Positions 53,101 through 62,189 of a stretch of DNA of 64,000 nucleotides are shown piece after piece. Both the position numbers and the translations under genes were made by a program. Source of the DNA: Tritrichomonas musculus (lineage: Eukaryota > Parabasalia > Tritrichomonadida > Tritrichomonadidae); assembly GCA_039105265.1 (NCBI GenBank), contig JAPFFF010000006.1, positions 2,046,001 through 2,110,000 on the forward strand, given 5' to 3'. Position 1 is the stretch's first letter. Each line of letters opens with the position of its first letter. The notes below the pieces were generated by a model. That model searched no databases, was not told the origin of the DNA, and was given only the letters and a program-made list of their open reading frames with translations.

Positions 53101-55313
53101 CGAGATTTCTTTTCGGATGTAGTTGTTGATGATGAAACAGATGTCGAGTTTTGCGCAGTATTGTCAGAAGAATCGCTTGAAGCAGAAGCAGATTCTATTG
53201 AAAGAGAAAGTTTACTGTTTTTAGATTCATTTGTCGTTGTAGACGATGAAACTGATAAAGCTTGATTTTTATGTAATTTTGATGCTTCAGAATCAGAAAG
53301 AGTTCCTTCACTTAAAGAAGAAAGCCTATCAACATCTTTTGATTTGATATTAATTTTAACGTCAGGTGATTGAGTAGTTGAAGTTGAAGTAGTGTTTGAA
53401 GAAGTTTGATTAGATGTGTTAGTGGCATTTGACTTAGACTCTGAAAGAGAAATAGATGGTTCTGAAGCTGATCCAGAGGCATCATTTGATGAAATATTGT
53501 CTTCATCAATAAGCTTGGAAGTTGAAACACTTTGATTTAAGTTTCCTGGTGACATGCTTGAATTTGGAGTTCCTGAAATTGAGGATGTTGTCATTGATTG
53601 CGATTGAGGTGATTGCGTTGAATCTGTTAAAGAAGATGTTGATGGACTATTTTTACTTTTCTTGCTTTTATGATGCTTCTTACTTTTGCTATTTGGTGTT
53701 GACATTGATTCCTGAGTTGTAGAGTCATTCAACTCTGAAGTGCTCTGTGAGTTGTTATTTGCATTTCCTGTATTTGTAGAAGAGAGTGAAAGATCAGTCA
53801 ATTCAGATGGCTCTGATTCAGCAACAGTTGTTCCTGTTGAGTCAAGCGATTCATTTGGATTTCCTTTAGCATTAATTTTAACCGTTTTACTCTGCTTATT
53901 TTTCTTTGGCTTTAATTGGGAATCATCATCATCTTCAGATAATAGAGACTCTTCTTCTGCCGATTCAGGCTGTGAAAATGAAAATGATGAAGAGTTAGCC
54001 ATTTGTGCTTGCCTTTCCATTTGGCTCTGAGGCTTGAAGTTACCAATTGGAGGTGTCGACGATGACATTTCCGAAAAAGAGGCTTCAGACAACTCTACCT
54101 TGTGGGGTGTAAAACCAGCATTTTCAAGAAGAGATGCAGATAAGCTAGACATAGTTGACGAGCTAGATTCTTCTTCTTGGGAATGTTGAGATGTAAAACT
54201 GGAATCAGAAAGGGATCCTGGTAGAGCAATTTTATTTAATGGACTTGATAACTGCTTTTTCTTTTTTGATTGAGATTTAAATCCCATTGTTGAAAATACT
54301 TCTTCTTCAGAAGAGGAGAAGGATAAACTGCTTTCAAGCATCGATGAATTAGCACCTGACTCATTTTCTTCATCATAATCTTCAAGATCTGCATCATAAA
54401 GAGCTTTACTGATCAAATGGTTAGGATTTGCTGACTTGGATTTGGTTTTAGATGCCACATTTTTATTTATTGCATAGATATCTTCAAAAGAACTTTCGTC
54501 AAGATCAGATTCAAATATTCCATCATCTTCATCTGGCGAATCGTTTGAAGATGTATAAGAATCTGATGATAATGATAAATTGCGGATTCGATCGCTCTTC
54601 TTCTTCTTTTTCTTTGTTTTCTCTGCAAATTCATATAAGTCATCACTTAATGATAATGTGGAAGAGGAGGAGGAAGAAGACGATAAAGCTGACTTACGCT
54701 TTTCTTTATGCTTATAAAAAATGTCGTCTGATGAACTGCTGCTATAAGCATCAATTAAAAATTTATCTGATTTATGCGAACCAGTAAATTCATCTGAAGA
54801 TGATGAAGATGAACTCATAAACAGGCGATTGGGTGAGCCTCCACGTTTTGAATGACCTGAATGCTTCCATTGGTTAGAAGACATGCCATATCCAATAGGT
54901 TTAATTGAAGATGAACTCGTTTCGGAAAAAGAAGATTCACAAAAGAGTTTGTTTGAATATTTTGGTGTCGACGAGAGGCCCATAATATTATATTGTTTTG
55001 CAGTTGGACAACCTTGCTGCCTGTACTGAGTGAACCGAACTTGGTTAGTTGAAGGTCTGTATTGAAGTGGCTGATATTGACCCCCTTGCATAAATGATGA
55101 ACTACTTGATGAAAATGACGAATTTGCTGAATAATCGTACTGACAAGGCTGATTATTAAGTGAACGTGTTTCGCGATTTATATAATCATAATACATGATT
55201 TGAGATGGTTGTGCGTTTTTCTCTTCAAGGTCACACAGAATCGAATGACATTTCTGAAGACTTTCTCTTACAGTGGAAACTTTCCCTGAAACAGATTTAG
55301 ATTCGCGTGACAT
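50139..55313 (-). CDS. Very large Ser/Thr-rich intrinsically disordered protein
   Basis: 1724 residues from an ATG with a TCACTAAA initiator-like word about 60 bases upstream. The N-terminal 50 residues could be helical (VRESLQKCHSILCDLEEK). A Tyr/Gln/Ser segment follows, then Ser runs with acidic or Lys/Arg clusters. Residues from about 480 to 1350 are Ser/Thr/Ala/Asn-rich with local repeats (SASTTAE three times, SDSSTSSSSKKS units). The last 350 residues are Glu/Asp-rich (EEEEEE and DEEEDN clusters). There is no signal peptide or transmembrane helix, so a secreted mucin is unlikely; an intracellular, heavily phosphorylated scaffold is more plausible. I do not recognise a family. The several plus-strand frames here are mirrors of the Ser codons. 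Confidence 0.85.
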   Translation of the reverse strand: MSRESKSVSGKVSTVRESLQKCHSILCDLEEKNAQPSQIMYYDYINRETRSLNNQPCQYDYSANSSFSSSSSSFMQGGQYQPLQYRPSTNQVRFTQYRQQGCPTAKQYNIMGLSSTPKYSNKLFCESSFSETSSSSIKPIGYGMSSNQWKHSGHSKRGGSPNRLFMSSSSSSSDEFTGSHKSDKFLIDAYSSSSSDDIFYKHKEKRKSALSSSSSSSSTLSLSDDLYEFAEKTKKKKKKSDRIRNLSLSSDSYTSSNDSPDEDDGIFESDLDESSFEDIYAINKNVASKTKSKSANPNHLISKALYDADLEDYDEENESGANSSMLESSLSFSSSEEEVFSTMGFKSQSKKKKQLSSPLNKIALPGSLSDSSFTSQHSQEEESSSSTMSSLSASLLENAGFTPHKVELSEASFSEMSSSTPPIGNFKPQSQMERQAQMANSSSFSFSQPESAEEESLLSEDDDDSQLKPKKNKQSKTVKINAKGNPNESLDSTGTTVAESEPSELTDLSLSSTNTGNANNNSQSTSELNDSTTQESMSTPNSKSKKHHKSKKSKNSPSTSSLTDSTQSPQSQSMTTSSISGTPNSSMSPGNLNQSVSTSKLIDEDNISSNDASGSASEPSISLSESKSNATNTSNQTSSNTTSTSTTQSPDVKINIKSKDVDRLSSLSEGTLSDSEASKLHKNQALSVSSSTTTNESKNSKLSLSIESASASSDSSDNTAQNSTSVSSSTTTSEKKSRQRKSKYPQNDSISSTSMNTSATPESQSMSTSTTSPNAQTTADSTSLSPDSTNQNSISQATSTSLSTTSTAKSASAMGGSNSSTEVSFSDQSKEDSESVTASTTASTTTQGSSSPTSVTSSTSISDKKKRKKSASSNSDDLTDLSTTGTTKQTASDLLLSTNTTSDVSNMEKSDLLSQSKSSSGSENEQTTETPSTDTASSSQTNTANTSSISTSNTASTKSKDTTSTTDNTKSSSFELTASPSTISSKSTSNGKAIKGRNIDFSSDSSPSPPSTPSSSVIASPESGTTNSATESTTAESASASTTAESASASTTAESVSGSTSTTATKSSNDSASTSASTSKSTTSTAKSDISTTESAATTTNTTTNNESSEVSMNSKSSKDDDSSSESIQVKEVKFNLQAGSSESSSATAGSKSTTSTTSTTSSNINGAASPMKLNTSSSSSSPSKDKSSSSSGSSEPASSSQTSSPSSNSKSSSTSTSKKSSDSSTSSSKKSSDSSTSSSSKKSSDKSSDSSTSSSSKKSSGSSSSNSSSASESKSGSTTESTSESKSGSTTSESKSGSTTSGSKSSSNSTTASTSTNNTASTTDSQVASPTASTTKSGIASSSSSSSPLNFTQGDSRSSTKSIELISYQTDQSSSKQTTSVKNEEEVKAAESSGVSDTNNDNNAVLEEEEEENDDSSLVNQNQSKNNEEEEATENKKASNVNKEEEEEKGGSQTEEDMNSLQHEELSQNSDIHDNLDHAQILSNHSSADNSEVVIQPLDEDEEETENSGQPKRQASLLEEESLLSQSKDEEEDNSEVPQSPKINGEDEEEDKNNEIEVDIQFDLEKNKNKGQSQKDDLADLHIDVDDKEDGEIDAIIQQIKETQDSTDLDNIDNMEECKDEDLDKFLTDIIASTKDVEDEQESESTLPDSTTNETEKIIDDKIKANLEDPSKGVSTFTEEDYNDNDTMNEMTSTLTENKEEEDDDVTDLIEAINNLEEEEENS

Positions 55314-55829
55314 GTTAGAATTTGAACAATTGTAAACGCTCTTTGTATAAAGTACTGAAATTTGATATTTAGTGAATGCCGTTTATTTTATTTTTCTTTT
55401 TCCTCATTATACAAAATACAAGAAAATTTACTATTTTTTTGGCAAAAACCTGGATAATAATATAATTTAAACCAAATATCTTTCATTTTGTTATTAATCA
55501 TTTAAAATTGTGATATTATTCAAATTCCCATGCTATTTCAATAGCAAAATATTAAACGAATTTATGATTGAATAATAATCTAAACCCCTATTTTGATTTC
55601 GAAAAAAAAAAAAAAAAAAAAAAAAAAACGAATGTATTCATCAATGAGTGGAAATTAATTCAATAAGCGAATGCATCGATATATAACAAAAACAGAATGT
55701 AATTGATGCTTTTATTAATTAATCATTGAATATTTTAAAGTTTTTTTTTTTTTTTTTTTTAAGAATTAGAATAACAAATCTTATACAATTGCCATTTAAT
55801 TTTTAATCTGTTTCAATATCATTAAGGCG

Positions 55830-56307
55830 CTAGGCTTTTGAGTCCAGTGAACTGAATGCCCTTTTTTGACTTTTTGATAAGAGTTGTCACTTTTTTATGG
55901 ACAAAAAACGAGTTTTTTTATCGTGTTTTTATTCAATTTTTTGAAAAAAAATAGCCAAATACTTTTTTTTTGGATAGTTTGATCTTTTTTAAGAAAATAA
56001 GTTAATGATACATAATGATTAGCTATTTTATAATAAAATGCTTTTTTCAATACTATTTTAAATAATAGCGAACAAATAATGATACAAAAAGTTTAAAATC
56101 ATATTTTATATTTAAAAAAAATTCTATATATATTTGGTATATTATATTCAAATTTACTATTGAAAATTTGAGAGCTGTCCAAAATTGAAACAAAGTATCC
56201 AAAATTGGATTTTTTGGATAGTATCAAGTTCTCAAAAATTTGTGGACACATTTATGTATCCATTCCAAACTTTTTGAATATAAATACGTTTGGACACATA
56301 AGCCTAG
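55830..56307. mobile_element. 478-bp hAT-like MITE
   Basis: Inverted ends CTAGGCTTTTGAGTCCA and (inverted) CTAGGCTTATGTGTCCA, with a perfect 8-bp flank TTAAGGCG at 55822-55829 and 56308-56315. The inside is non-coding and has several TTTTGGATA and AACTTTTTGAATA words. Confidence 0.8.
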
Positions 56308-57636
56308 TTAAGGCGGTAGTCTCCTATATTTTCGTAAACCATTCAATATTGATAAAACACATAGAATTGAAGTTTTAATTGTAATATACTATGAAAAAGT
56401 TAAATGACCTTGGTATTTGTCCTTAACGATCAAAATAAAAAATAAGTTTTTTCTTTTCTTTGTTTCTATGGTAAAATATTGCAATTTTATAAAAATAAGA
56501 TTATGAAAAATATCTACATAATTTATCCATTTTATTGAAATATTAATCAAACTAATTGAATGACCATTTTTTTCATATTGTTTGCTTTTTTTTGCGTTAT
56601 GTAATAAATATATTCAAACTTTTATTTTATATATAAATAATATAATAATAATTATATATAAATATTACTTTTATGATTTGATTAAGGACAATCGATGATA
56701 AATGGAGATTCTTAATTTCAAGTAATTCAAGATAGAACAAATGATGATTAAAAAGTATCTACTGATATAATTAGAATAAACCAATTGAGATTCAATATTT
56801 TTACAAAATGGATGAGATATAATCAGCTTTTTTAAATAATTACGGATGCTATAAAATCAAATATTGTCCCAAATTCAACACACCAAATCATTTGAAAACG
56901 ATATTTTAGATATATACTAGTATGATAAATCTATTTATCCACATAAATTTCAAATCCTAACTACCAATTTTATATTAGAGTCATGATAAATTACACTCTA
57001 TTATTAGTTTTATCATTCATGTTAGCAAATATATGGATTGATCTAAATTATAGTATATATAATTATTTTTTTAATCTATATAAATGATTAAATGTGCAAG
57101 AATATTTAAATAATATTAATATCCCATCAAGAAATATTTGTAAAAATATAAACATTAAATTGAAAAGAAATTGAGAGAAAAAATTTGAATACGCATTCAA
57201 ATCAGATCTATATCAAATAAAACATTTTTATCTCAATAATATTAATAAATATTAAATATATTATAGATAGAACAACTATAATGTATTATATTAAATATTA
57301 AATGCACTTTTAAAAAATACAAACCAATTATACTATGAGTTTTTGTGTTAAAAATAGGTTGACCTCCTCTTTATTTTATTGTTTTTTTTTTTCCAAATAA
57401 TGTGGAATGAATGAAATCAAAAAAAATAATTAATATCATAATTTCCTTACTTTAAATAAAAAATAAAATCGAACAATAAAATAATATGATAGTGGTCCCT
57501 AAAAAAAGAAATAAAAAAAACACTAGCTATTTAAAGAGTCGCGCTTTTAATTTTTCATTTTGATTAATTGATGGTGCAATTTTAAAGTAATGATAAATAA
57601 CTTAAACAAACAAACAAAAAAAAATCTTTCATCTTA

Positions 57637-57865
57637 CAGTACAGTAACAAAACTAAAAACGTATTTTTAATGGAAAATTCCACTTTTCTGGGAATATTAC
57701 CAATTATACATTCAAATTTTAATTGAATTTTTTTGAGAATAAAAAAAAGGAAAATCTAACTTTTTGAAATCTTCTTTTCAATTTTTATTTTTTGTTTTAT
57801 CTTTTTTTATCAAAAAGTCAGATTTTCCTTTTTTTGAATCATTTTCCATTTTTGTTACTGTACTG
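57637..57865. mobile_element. 229-bp palindromic TA-flanked MITE
   Basis: Ends CAGTACAGTAACAAAA and TTTTGTTACTGTACTG with TA on each side (57635-57636, 57866-57867). The interior keeps an inverted pair, GGAAAATCT...ACTTTTTGA and TCAAAAAGTCAGATTTTCC. It is non-coding. Confidence 0.75.
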
Positions 57866-58246
57866 TACATTATTTTAACTTTTTCAAGATAATTATATAG
57901 AATTAGAAATAATTTTTGACTTTATATTTAAAAAATATTTTGATATCTTTGAATTAATTCAATAGATAATTGATTTATATTTCAAATTAAGAAAAATAAT
58001 TATCTGAAAATTTATATACGTATCATTCAATTTCTTTGTTTCTTTGAATAACAGATATATTTTTATAAAGAAAAAGATATAAATTTAAAAAAAAATATTT
58101 ACATTTCATTAAATTTATAATGAAACAGAAAAAATTATGAAGAATAGGAAAAACTTATTTGAAAAAAAGATATGAAAAACACAGCCATATTTGCAACAAG
58201 TGATGCTTTTTATTTATAAAATTTGACAAAATGATGCTTTTTTAAT

Positions 58247-59014
58247 TTATTTTCTATGATGGTGGAACCTATGAATGACAATTTTGATTTCATCATCACC
58301 ACCTCCACAGCTGCGACCACCAAAATCGAAATCATCTTCAGAATCATAACTTGATTCAGAATCAACGTTTGGATTGACATCTGATTCAGTTTCTGATTCG
58401 GTTTCTGATTCACTTTCTGTACCAATAGCTGGGTGAACAGTAGATTCGGTTTCAGAATCTGAATCAGATTCAAGTGAGCGGCCAAGAATTCCATGTGCAT
58501 GGCTTTGTGACTCTTCTGAGTCTGAATCAGAATCAGAATCATCAACTCCAAAAGCATTAGCTTTGGCTAATGGAGCTTTAAAAAGTTCATCCTCCGATTC
58601 GCTATCTGATTCACTCTCACTGACACATGGTTTTTCACTTTCTGTAGTTTCGCTATCAGATTCGCTTTCTGTCTGATGGTGTATTGGTTCACTTTCAGTT
58701 TCACTATCTTCAGAATCGTAATCTGATTCATGCTCAGATGATTCATCATCATAGTCATCTGAATCAGAAGATAAACATCCTCGGAGTATATCTTGAATAC
58801 TACCTCCTACTCCGTGATGGTGAACACGTCTTAAAACTATTTGTTCGGAGGAATCACCTTCAGAACTCCTGCAATTTGGATCAATGTTCGTATCAAAAAT
58901 ACAGTTTTTAATTGAATTGGGCATTTGTCTTTCGGCTCCTTTAAGGAGATTGCTGAAACATTTTAATTCATGCTTTGCTGCGTTGACTGGACCTGTGACT
59001 GTGATTGTTGTCAT
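58247..59014 (-). CDS. Acidic Ser/Asp/Glu-rich protein with His-rich end, function unknown
   Basis: 255 residues. The first 100 are less biased and contain five Cys (CFSNLL, NCIFDTNIDPNC region) and HHHGVGGSIQDILRGC. From residue 100 the protein is built of SDSDSE and TESESE blocks, ideal casein-kinase-2 sites, interrupted by small hydrophobic islands (LAKANAFG, HAHGILGRS, VHPAIG). It ends with GGRSCGGGDDE and KIVIHRFHHHRK. No signal peptide or membrane helix. I recognise no family; acidic/His content might bind cations, which is only a guess. A TCATTTTTTT initiator lies 7-16 bases upstream of the ATG (59022-59029 on the minus strand). Confidence 0.75.
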   Translation of the reverse strand: MTTITVTGPVNAAKHELKCFSNLLKGAERQMPNSIKNCIFDTNIDPNCRSSEGDSSEQIVLRRVHHHGVGGSIQDILRGCLSSDSDDYDDESSEHESDYDSEDSETESEPIHHQTESESDSETTESEKPCVSESESDSESEDELFKAPLAKANAFGVDDSDSDSDSEESQSHAHGILGRSLESDSDSETESTVHPAIGTESESETESETESDVNPNVDSESSYDSEDDFDFGGRSCGGGDDEIKIVIHRFHHHRK

Positions 59015-59250
59015 GAATTCAAAAAAAATGATTGATTACGTACGTTTAAATTTTGTTTTTTTTTTTAATGCGTTTGAATAATTTTTTTCTATTCAATTTT
59101 TTTTCCCTTAACATCTTTTTTATAAAGAACGATTAACCAAATTATCAATCAATTCATAAAGATCTAGTTAACTTAAATAAAAATTAATGTTAATTTGTTT
59201 TTTTTTTATCTAGCATATAGCGAATTATTTGCATTTTGGGCTGAATGTAA

Positions 59251-60849
59251 AAGTATTGAATTTTCGTGCCTGCTTTTTGAAAGTGGGTGTGCAAATATCA
59301 TCAGAAAAAAAATTGAATAAGGACGACCAAAAGCGACCAAATAAATACACAAAACCAAAATTGAATTAAAAACGATACAATGATTCAAAAAGTAGAAACG
59401 ATAAGCATTTTTATTATTGTGGCGCCTTTTTTAACAAGAACTCTGGGACTTAGATTTTGAACTTCTTCTGCAGGGATGTTCTCAGTCTATATCTTGGAGG
59501 TTTAGCTTGTGAATTCCTACTGCAGGGGGATTTACCAGCTAAATTTCTGAGATTTAGAAATGTTGAACATTTTTTTGCGAGGAAGCTCATGTTTTAAGCT
59601 TCTGGAACGTAAATTATGAGATCTTCTGCAGAGATTTCACCATTTAAGCTTCAGATTGACAATTTCAATTTCATCATCGGGATTAAAGTTTTACGGAATA
59701 CAGCTTAGAGATGGAAAATAATAGCTGCTATAATCTATAAACCATTATTTGCTGTGTATTTATTTCTTTTCTTGATTTTGCTTTTAAATGTTTTTTATCA
59801 TTTTTGATTTTTGTCTAATTCATTTTAGTTCTTTTTATTCATTGCTTATACGACTATAAAAATCAAGTTAATAACATTCTTTAAGTTAACTTTTAATGAT
59901 AAAATTATGAGAATTCTCTTCTACTTAATAATGATTTAATATAATATTAATAAACATTATCATTTTGATTATTTTTTATAAAAATGGCTTAATGGTTAAA
60001 GAATAAAATACTTTGGTTCGATTGACTTCATGACGTTTTTTTTTTTGCCAATATTTATTTTAAAAATATGGATAATGGCTTAAAAGTTCAATAAATCAAA
60101 TACAACAAATGCTCAAAAAGATTTAATAATGAAGAATTAAACAAATAATAAAATGCAATTTTTATTTAAGTATCATCATTTAAAAAATATTAAAATTATT
60201 GTATAAATGAATGAGCTAGTGAAAGGAATAAGCATTTTTAGAACTTATCGAGAGCAAAATGGTCAATTTAGTTATTTATTTGGAGGATTATTAAAAAAAG
60301 ATATTAAATAATTATTAAATATACATAAGCATCTCATGATAAAAACAGCAAATTATAGTTCATGGACTAAAGCAACTATTATTTTCCATCTCTAAGCTGT
60401 ATTCCGTAAAACTTTAATCCCGATGATGAAATTGAAATTGTCAATCTGAAGCTTAAATGGTGAAATCTCTGCAGAAGATCTCATAATTTACGTTCCAGAA
60501 GCTTAAAACATGAGCTTCCTCGCAAAAAAATGTTCAACATTTCTAAATCTCAGAAATTTAGCTGGTAAATCCCCCTGCAGTAGGAATTCACAAGCTAAAC
60601 CTCCAAGATATAGACTGAGAACATCCCTGCAGAAGAAGTTCAAAATCTAAGTCCCAGAGTTCTTGTTAAAAAAGGCGCCACAATAATAAAAATGCTTATC
60701 GTTTCTACTTTTTGAATCATTGTATCGTTTTTAATTCAATTTTGGTTTTGTGTATTTATTTGGTCGCTTTTGGTCGTCCTTATTCAATTTTTTTTCTGAT
60801 GATATTTGCACACCCACTTTCAAAAAGCAGGCACGAAAATTCAATACTT
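59251..60849. mobile_element. 1.6-kb fold-back element with 479-bp inverted arms
   Basis: Positions 59251-59729 and 60371-60849 are inverted copies without any visible gap; only the innermost few bases differ. The arms contain CTGCAG words and the line-like series TTCTGCAGGGATGTTCTCAG, TCCTACTGCAGGGGGATTTA. About 640 bp of A+T-rich spacer contains no gene. Flanking bases just outside (59225-59250 and 60850-60875) are similar in inverted order but diverged, so the true ends may be slightly further out. A 60-codon frame at 59206-59388 is a chance product. No clear target duplication was found. Confidence 0.85.
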
Positions 60850-61265
60850 CTACATAGAGCCGCATTTTGAAAAATCTTCTCAATTTTTTACCTTAAATTC
60901 TCTTTTTATATCGATAAATTTTACATATTTATATATTATTTCCATTATTTATATTTTATTATTTATACATATAATTAAAAATATATTTAGTAATAAAATG
61001 CATTAATATATTTGTATAAATAATTTTTCATATATTAGTAATTTTATAATAATACTACATAAATTAATTTAAAATAGTATTAGATGCATAATATTGTAAT
61101 TCAGATTTATGAAATTTGTAAATAAATATTCAAAAAAATTATATTATTAAACTTAAAGGTATTTTAATGGTACTTTTATTAAATGATACATATTGACCAA
61201 ATAAACGATCTATGATTTGAAGATTAAATCGAACTCAAAAAATTTTTGATAATAAAAATATATCA

Positions 61266-62189
61266 TTAAAAAACATTTTTTATTAATTTAACAATAGAAA
61301 TACCATTCATATATAAAAAAGTTGAAAGTACATGGAAAAATAACACTAAAAATATAGAGATTGATAAACGACAACCATTTGACAATTCAGGGAATATCAT
61401 CAATTCTTTTGGAGCACAATAAAAGTAGTCAAATGCAATGTAAGCTGAATCAATAACAACCCAAATCTGTAAATTATTATAATCTCCAACATCAACTGTT
61501 TCAAACATTTTGTCAAAAAATATAATCAACGGAAGATATGAAGATAACCACCAGTTTAAACGAATGAATGTTAAATGAGGAATTAGATCTTTGGCAAAGC
61601 ATAAAAGGATTCCAGCTGAAACACCAACTAATACCTGAAGAATTGTATGATATCCAACGATAGTTCGAGAAAAACAAATACAAATAATAAGTAAAATTGA
61701 AAAGATTGGAGCTTTCTTAAATAATAGATGGCAAATAACACCTGCATAAAAGGCATCACCAGATGGCATTCCATAAATTGTTCCGAGGTTATAATAAACT
61801 CCATTTACATATTTTCGAGTGGGCCTCCTTTGCCGGAAAATTCCATATAGACCTACTATTTGAACCATTGGGGGAAGGATTAAGTGATGCAGTTCACACA
61901 AATATGAATGAATTTCTTCTGAATGTTTAAAATCGCAAAAGTAGAGTACTATAAATAAGGTCTCAAGAAATAGGCTCATTAAAATTGGATTAAAAAAAAA
62001 TTTTATTGCTTCCCCCAAACATATAAGATATTTTGGTGCACGAACAATTAAAGAGCAATTATACCATTTTGCATTAGGTATAGCATCCCTATATGGAGAA
62101 GGAGAAGAATTTGATGACATTAAAAAATCAACGAGAGTATTCAAAAATTGATTAAAATAATTCAAAAACAAACAAAAAATAAAACTCAT
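61266..62189 (-). CDS. PAP2-superfamily multi-pass membrane protein, altered active site
   Basis: 307 residues (an alternative ATG at 62120 removes 23). About six or seven hydrophobic segments. The PAP2 phosphatase triad is recognisable: RQRRP (119-123), YGMPSGDAF (PSGD 142-145, where most members have PSGH) and FSRTIVGYHTILQ (Ser174-Arg175 to His181, with Gln185 where an Asp is usual). Family members remove phosphate from lipid or isoprenoid phosphates at membranes. PSGD variants exist, but together with Gln185 they make activity doubtful. It stands alone, with no neighbour closer than the fold-back element. Confidence 0.8.
   Translation of the reverse strand: MSFIFCLFLNYFNQFLNTLVDFLMSSNSSPSPYRDAIPNAKWYNCSLIVRAPKYLICLGEAIKFFFNPILMSLFLETLFIVLYFCDFKHSEEIHSYLCELHHLILPPMVQIVGLYGIFRQRRPTRKYVNGVYYNLGTIYGMPSGDAFYAGVICHLLFKKAPIFSILLIICICFSRTIVGYHTILQVLVGVSAGILLCFAKDLIPHLTFIRLNWWLSSYLPLIIFFDKMFETVDVGDYNNLQIWVVIDSAYIAFDYFYCAPKELMIFPELSNGCRLSISIFLVLFFHVLSTFLYMNGISIVKLIKNVF

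Larger units (their letters stand above)
55314..58246. other. 2.9-kb intergenic stretch with two MITEs
   Basis: No gene found. It contains the two MITEs listed separately, homopolymer runs near 55600-55628 and 55741-55760, and otherwise plain A+T-rich DNA. It lies upstream of the Ser-rich gene and at the 3' end of the 255-residue gene. Confidence 0.5.

Noticed and set aside
51440-54787. Plus-strand ORFs rich in Asp/Glu/Val opposite the Ser-rich gene
   Set aside because: They mirror Ser/Thr codons of the long minus-strand gene and have no independent features.
59206-59388. 60-codon minus ORF at the fold-back arm
   Set aside because: Lies across the arm edge; the opposite arm gives no equivalent full frame (60806-61006 differs), so not a gene.
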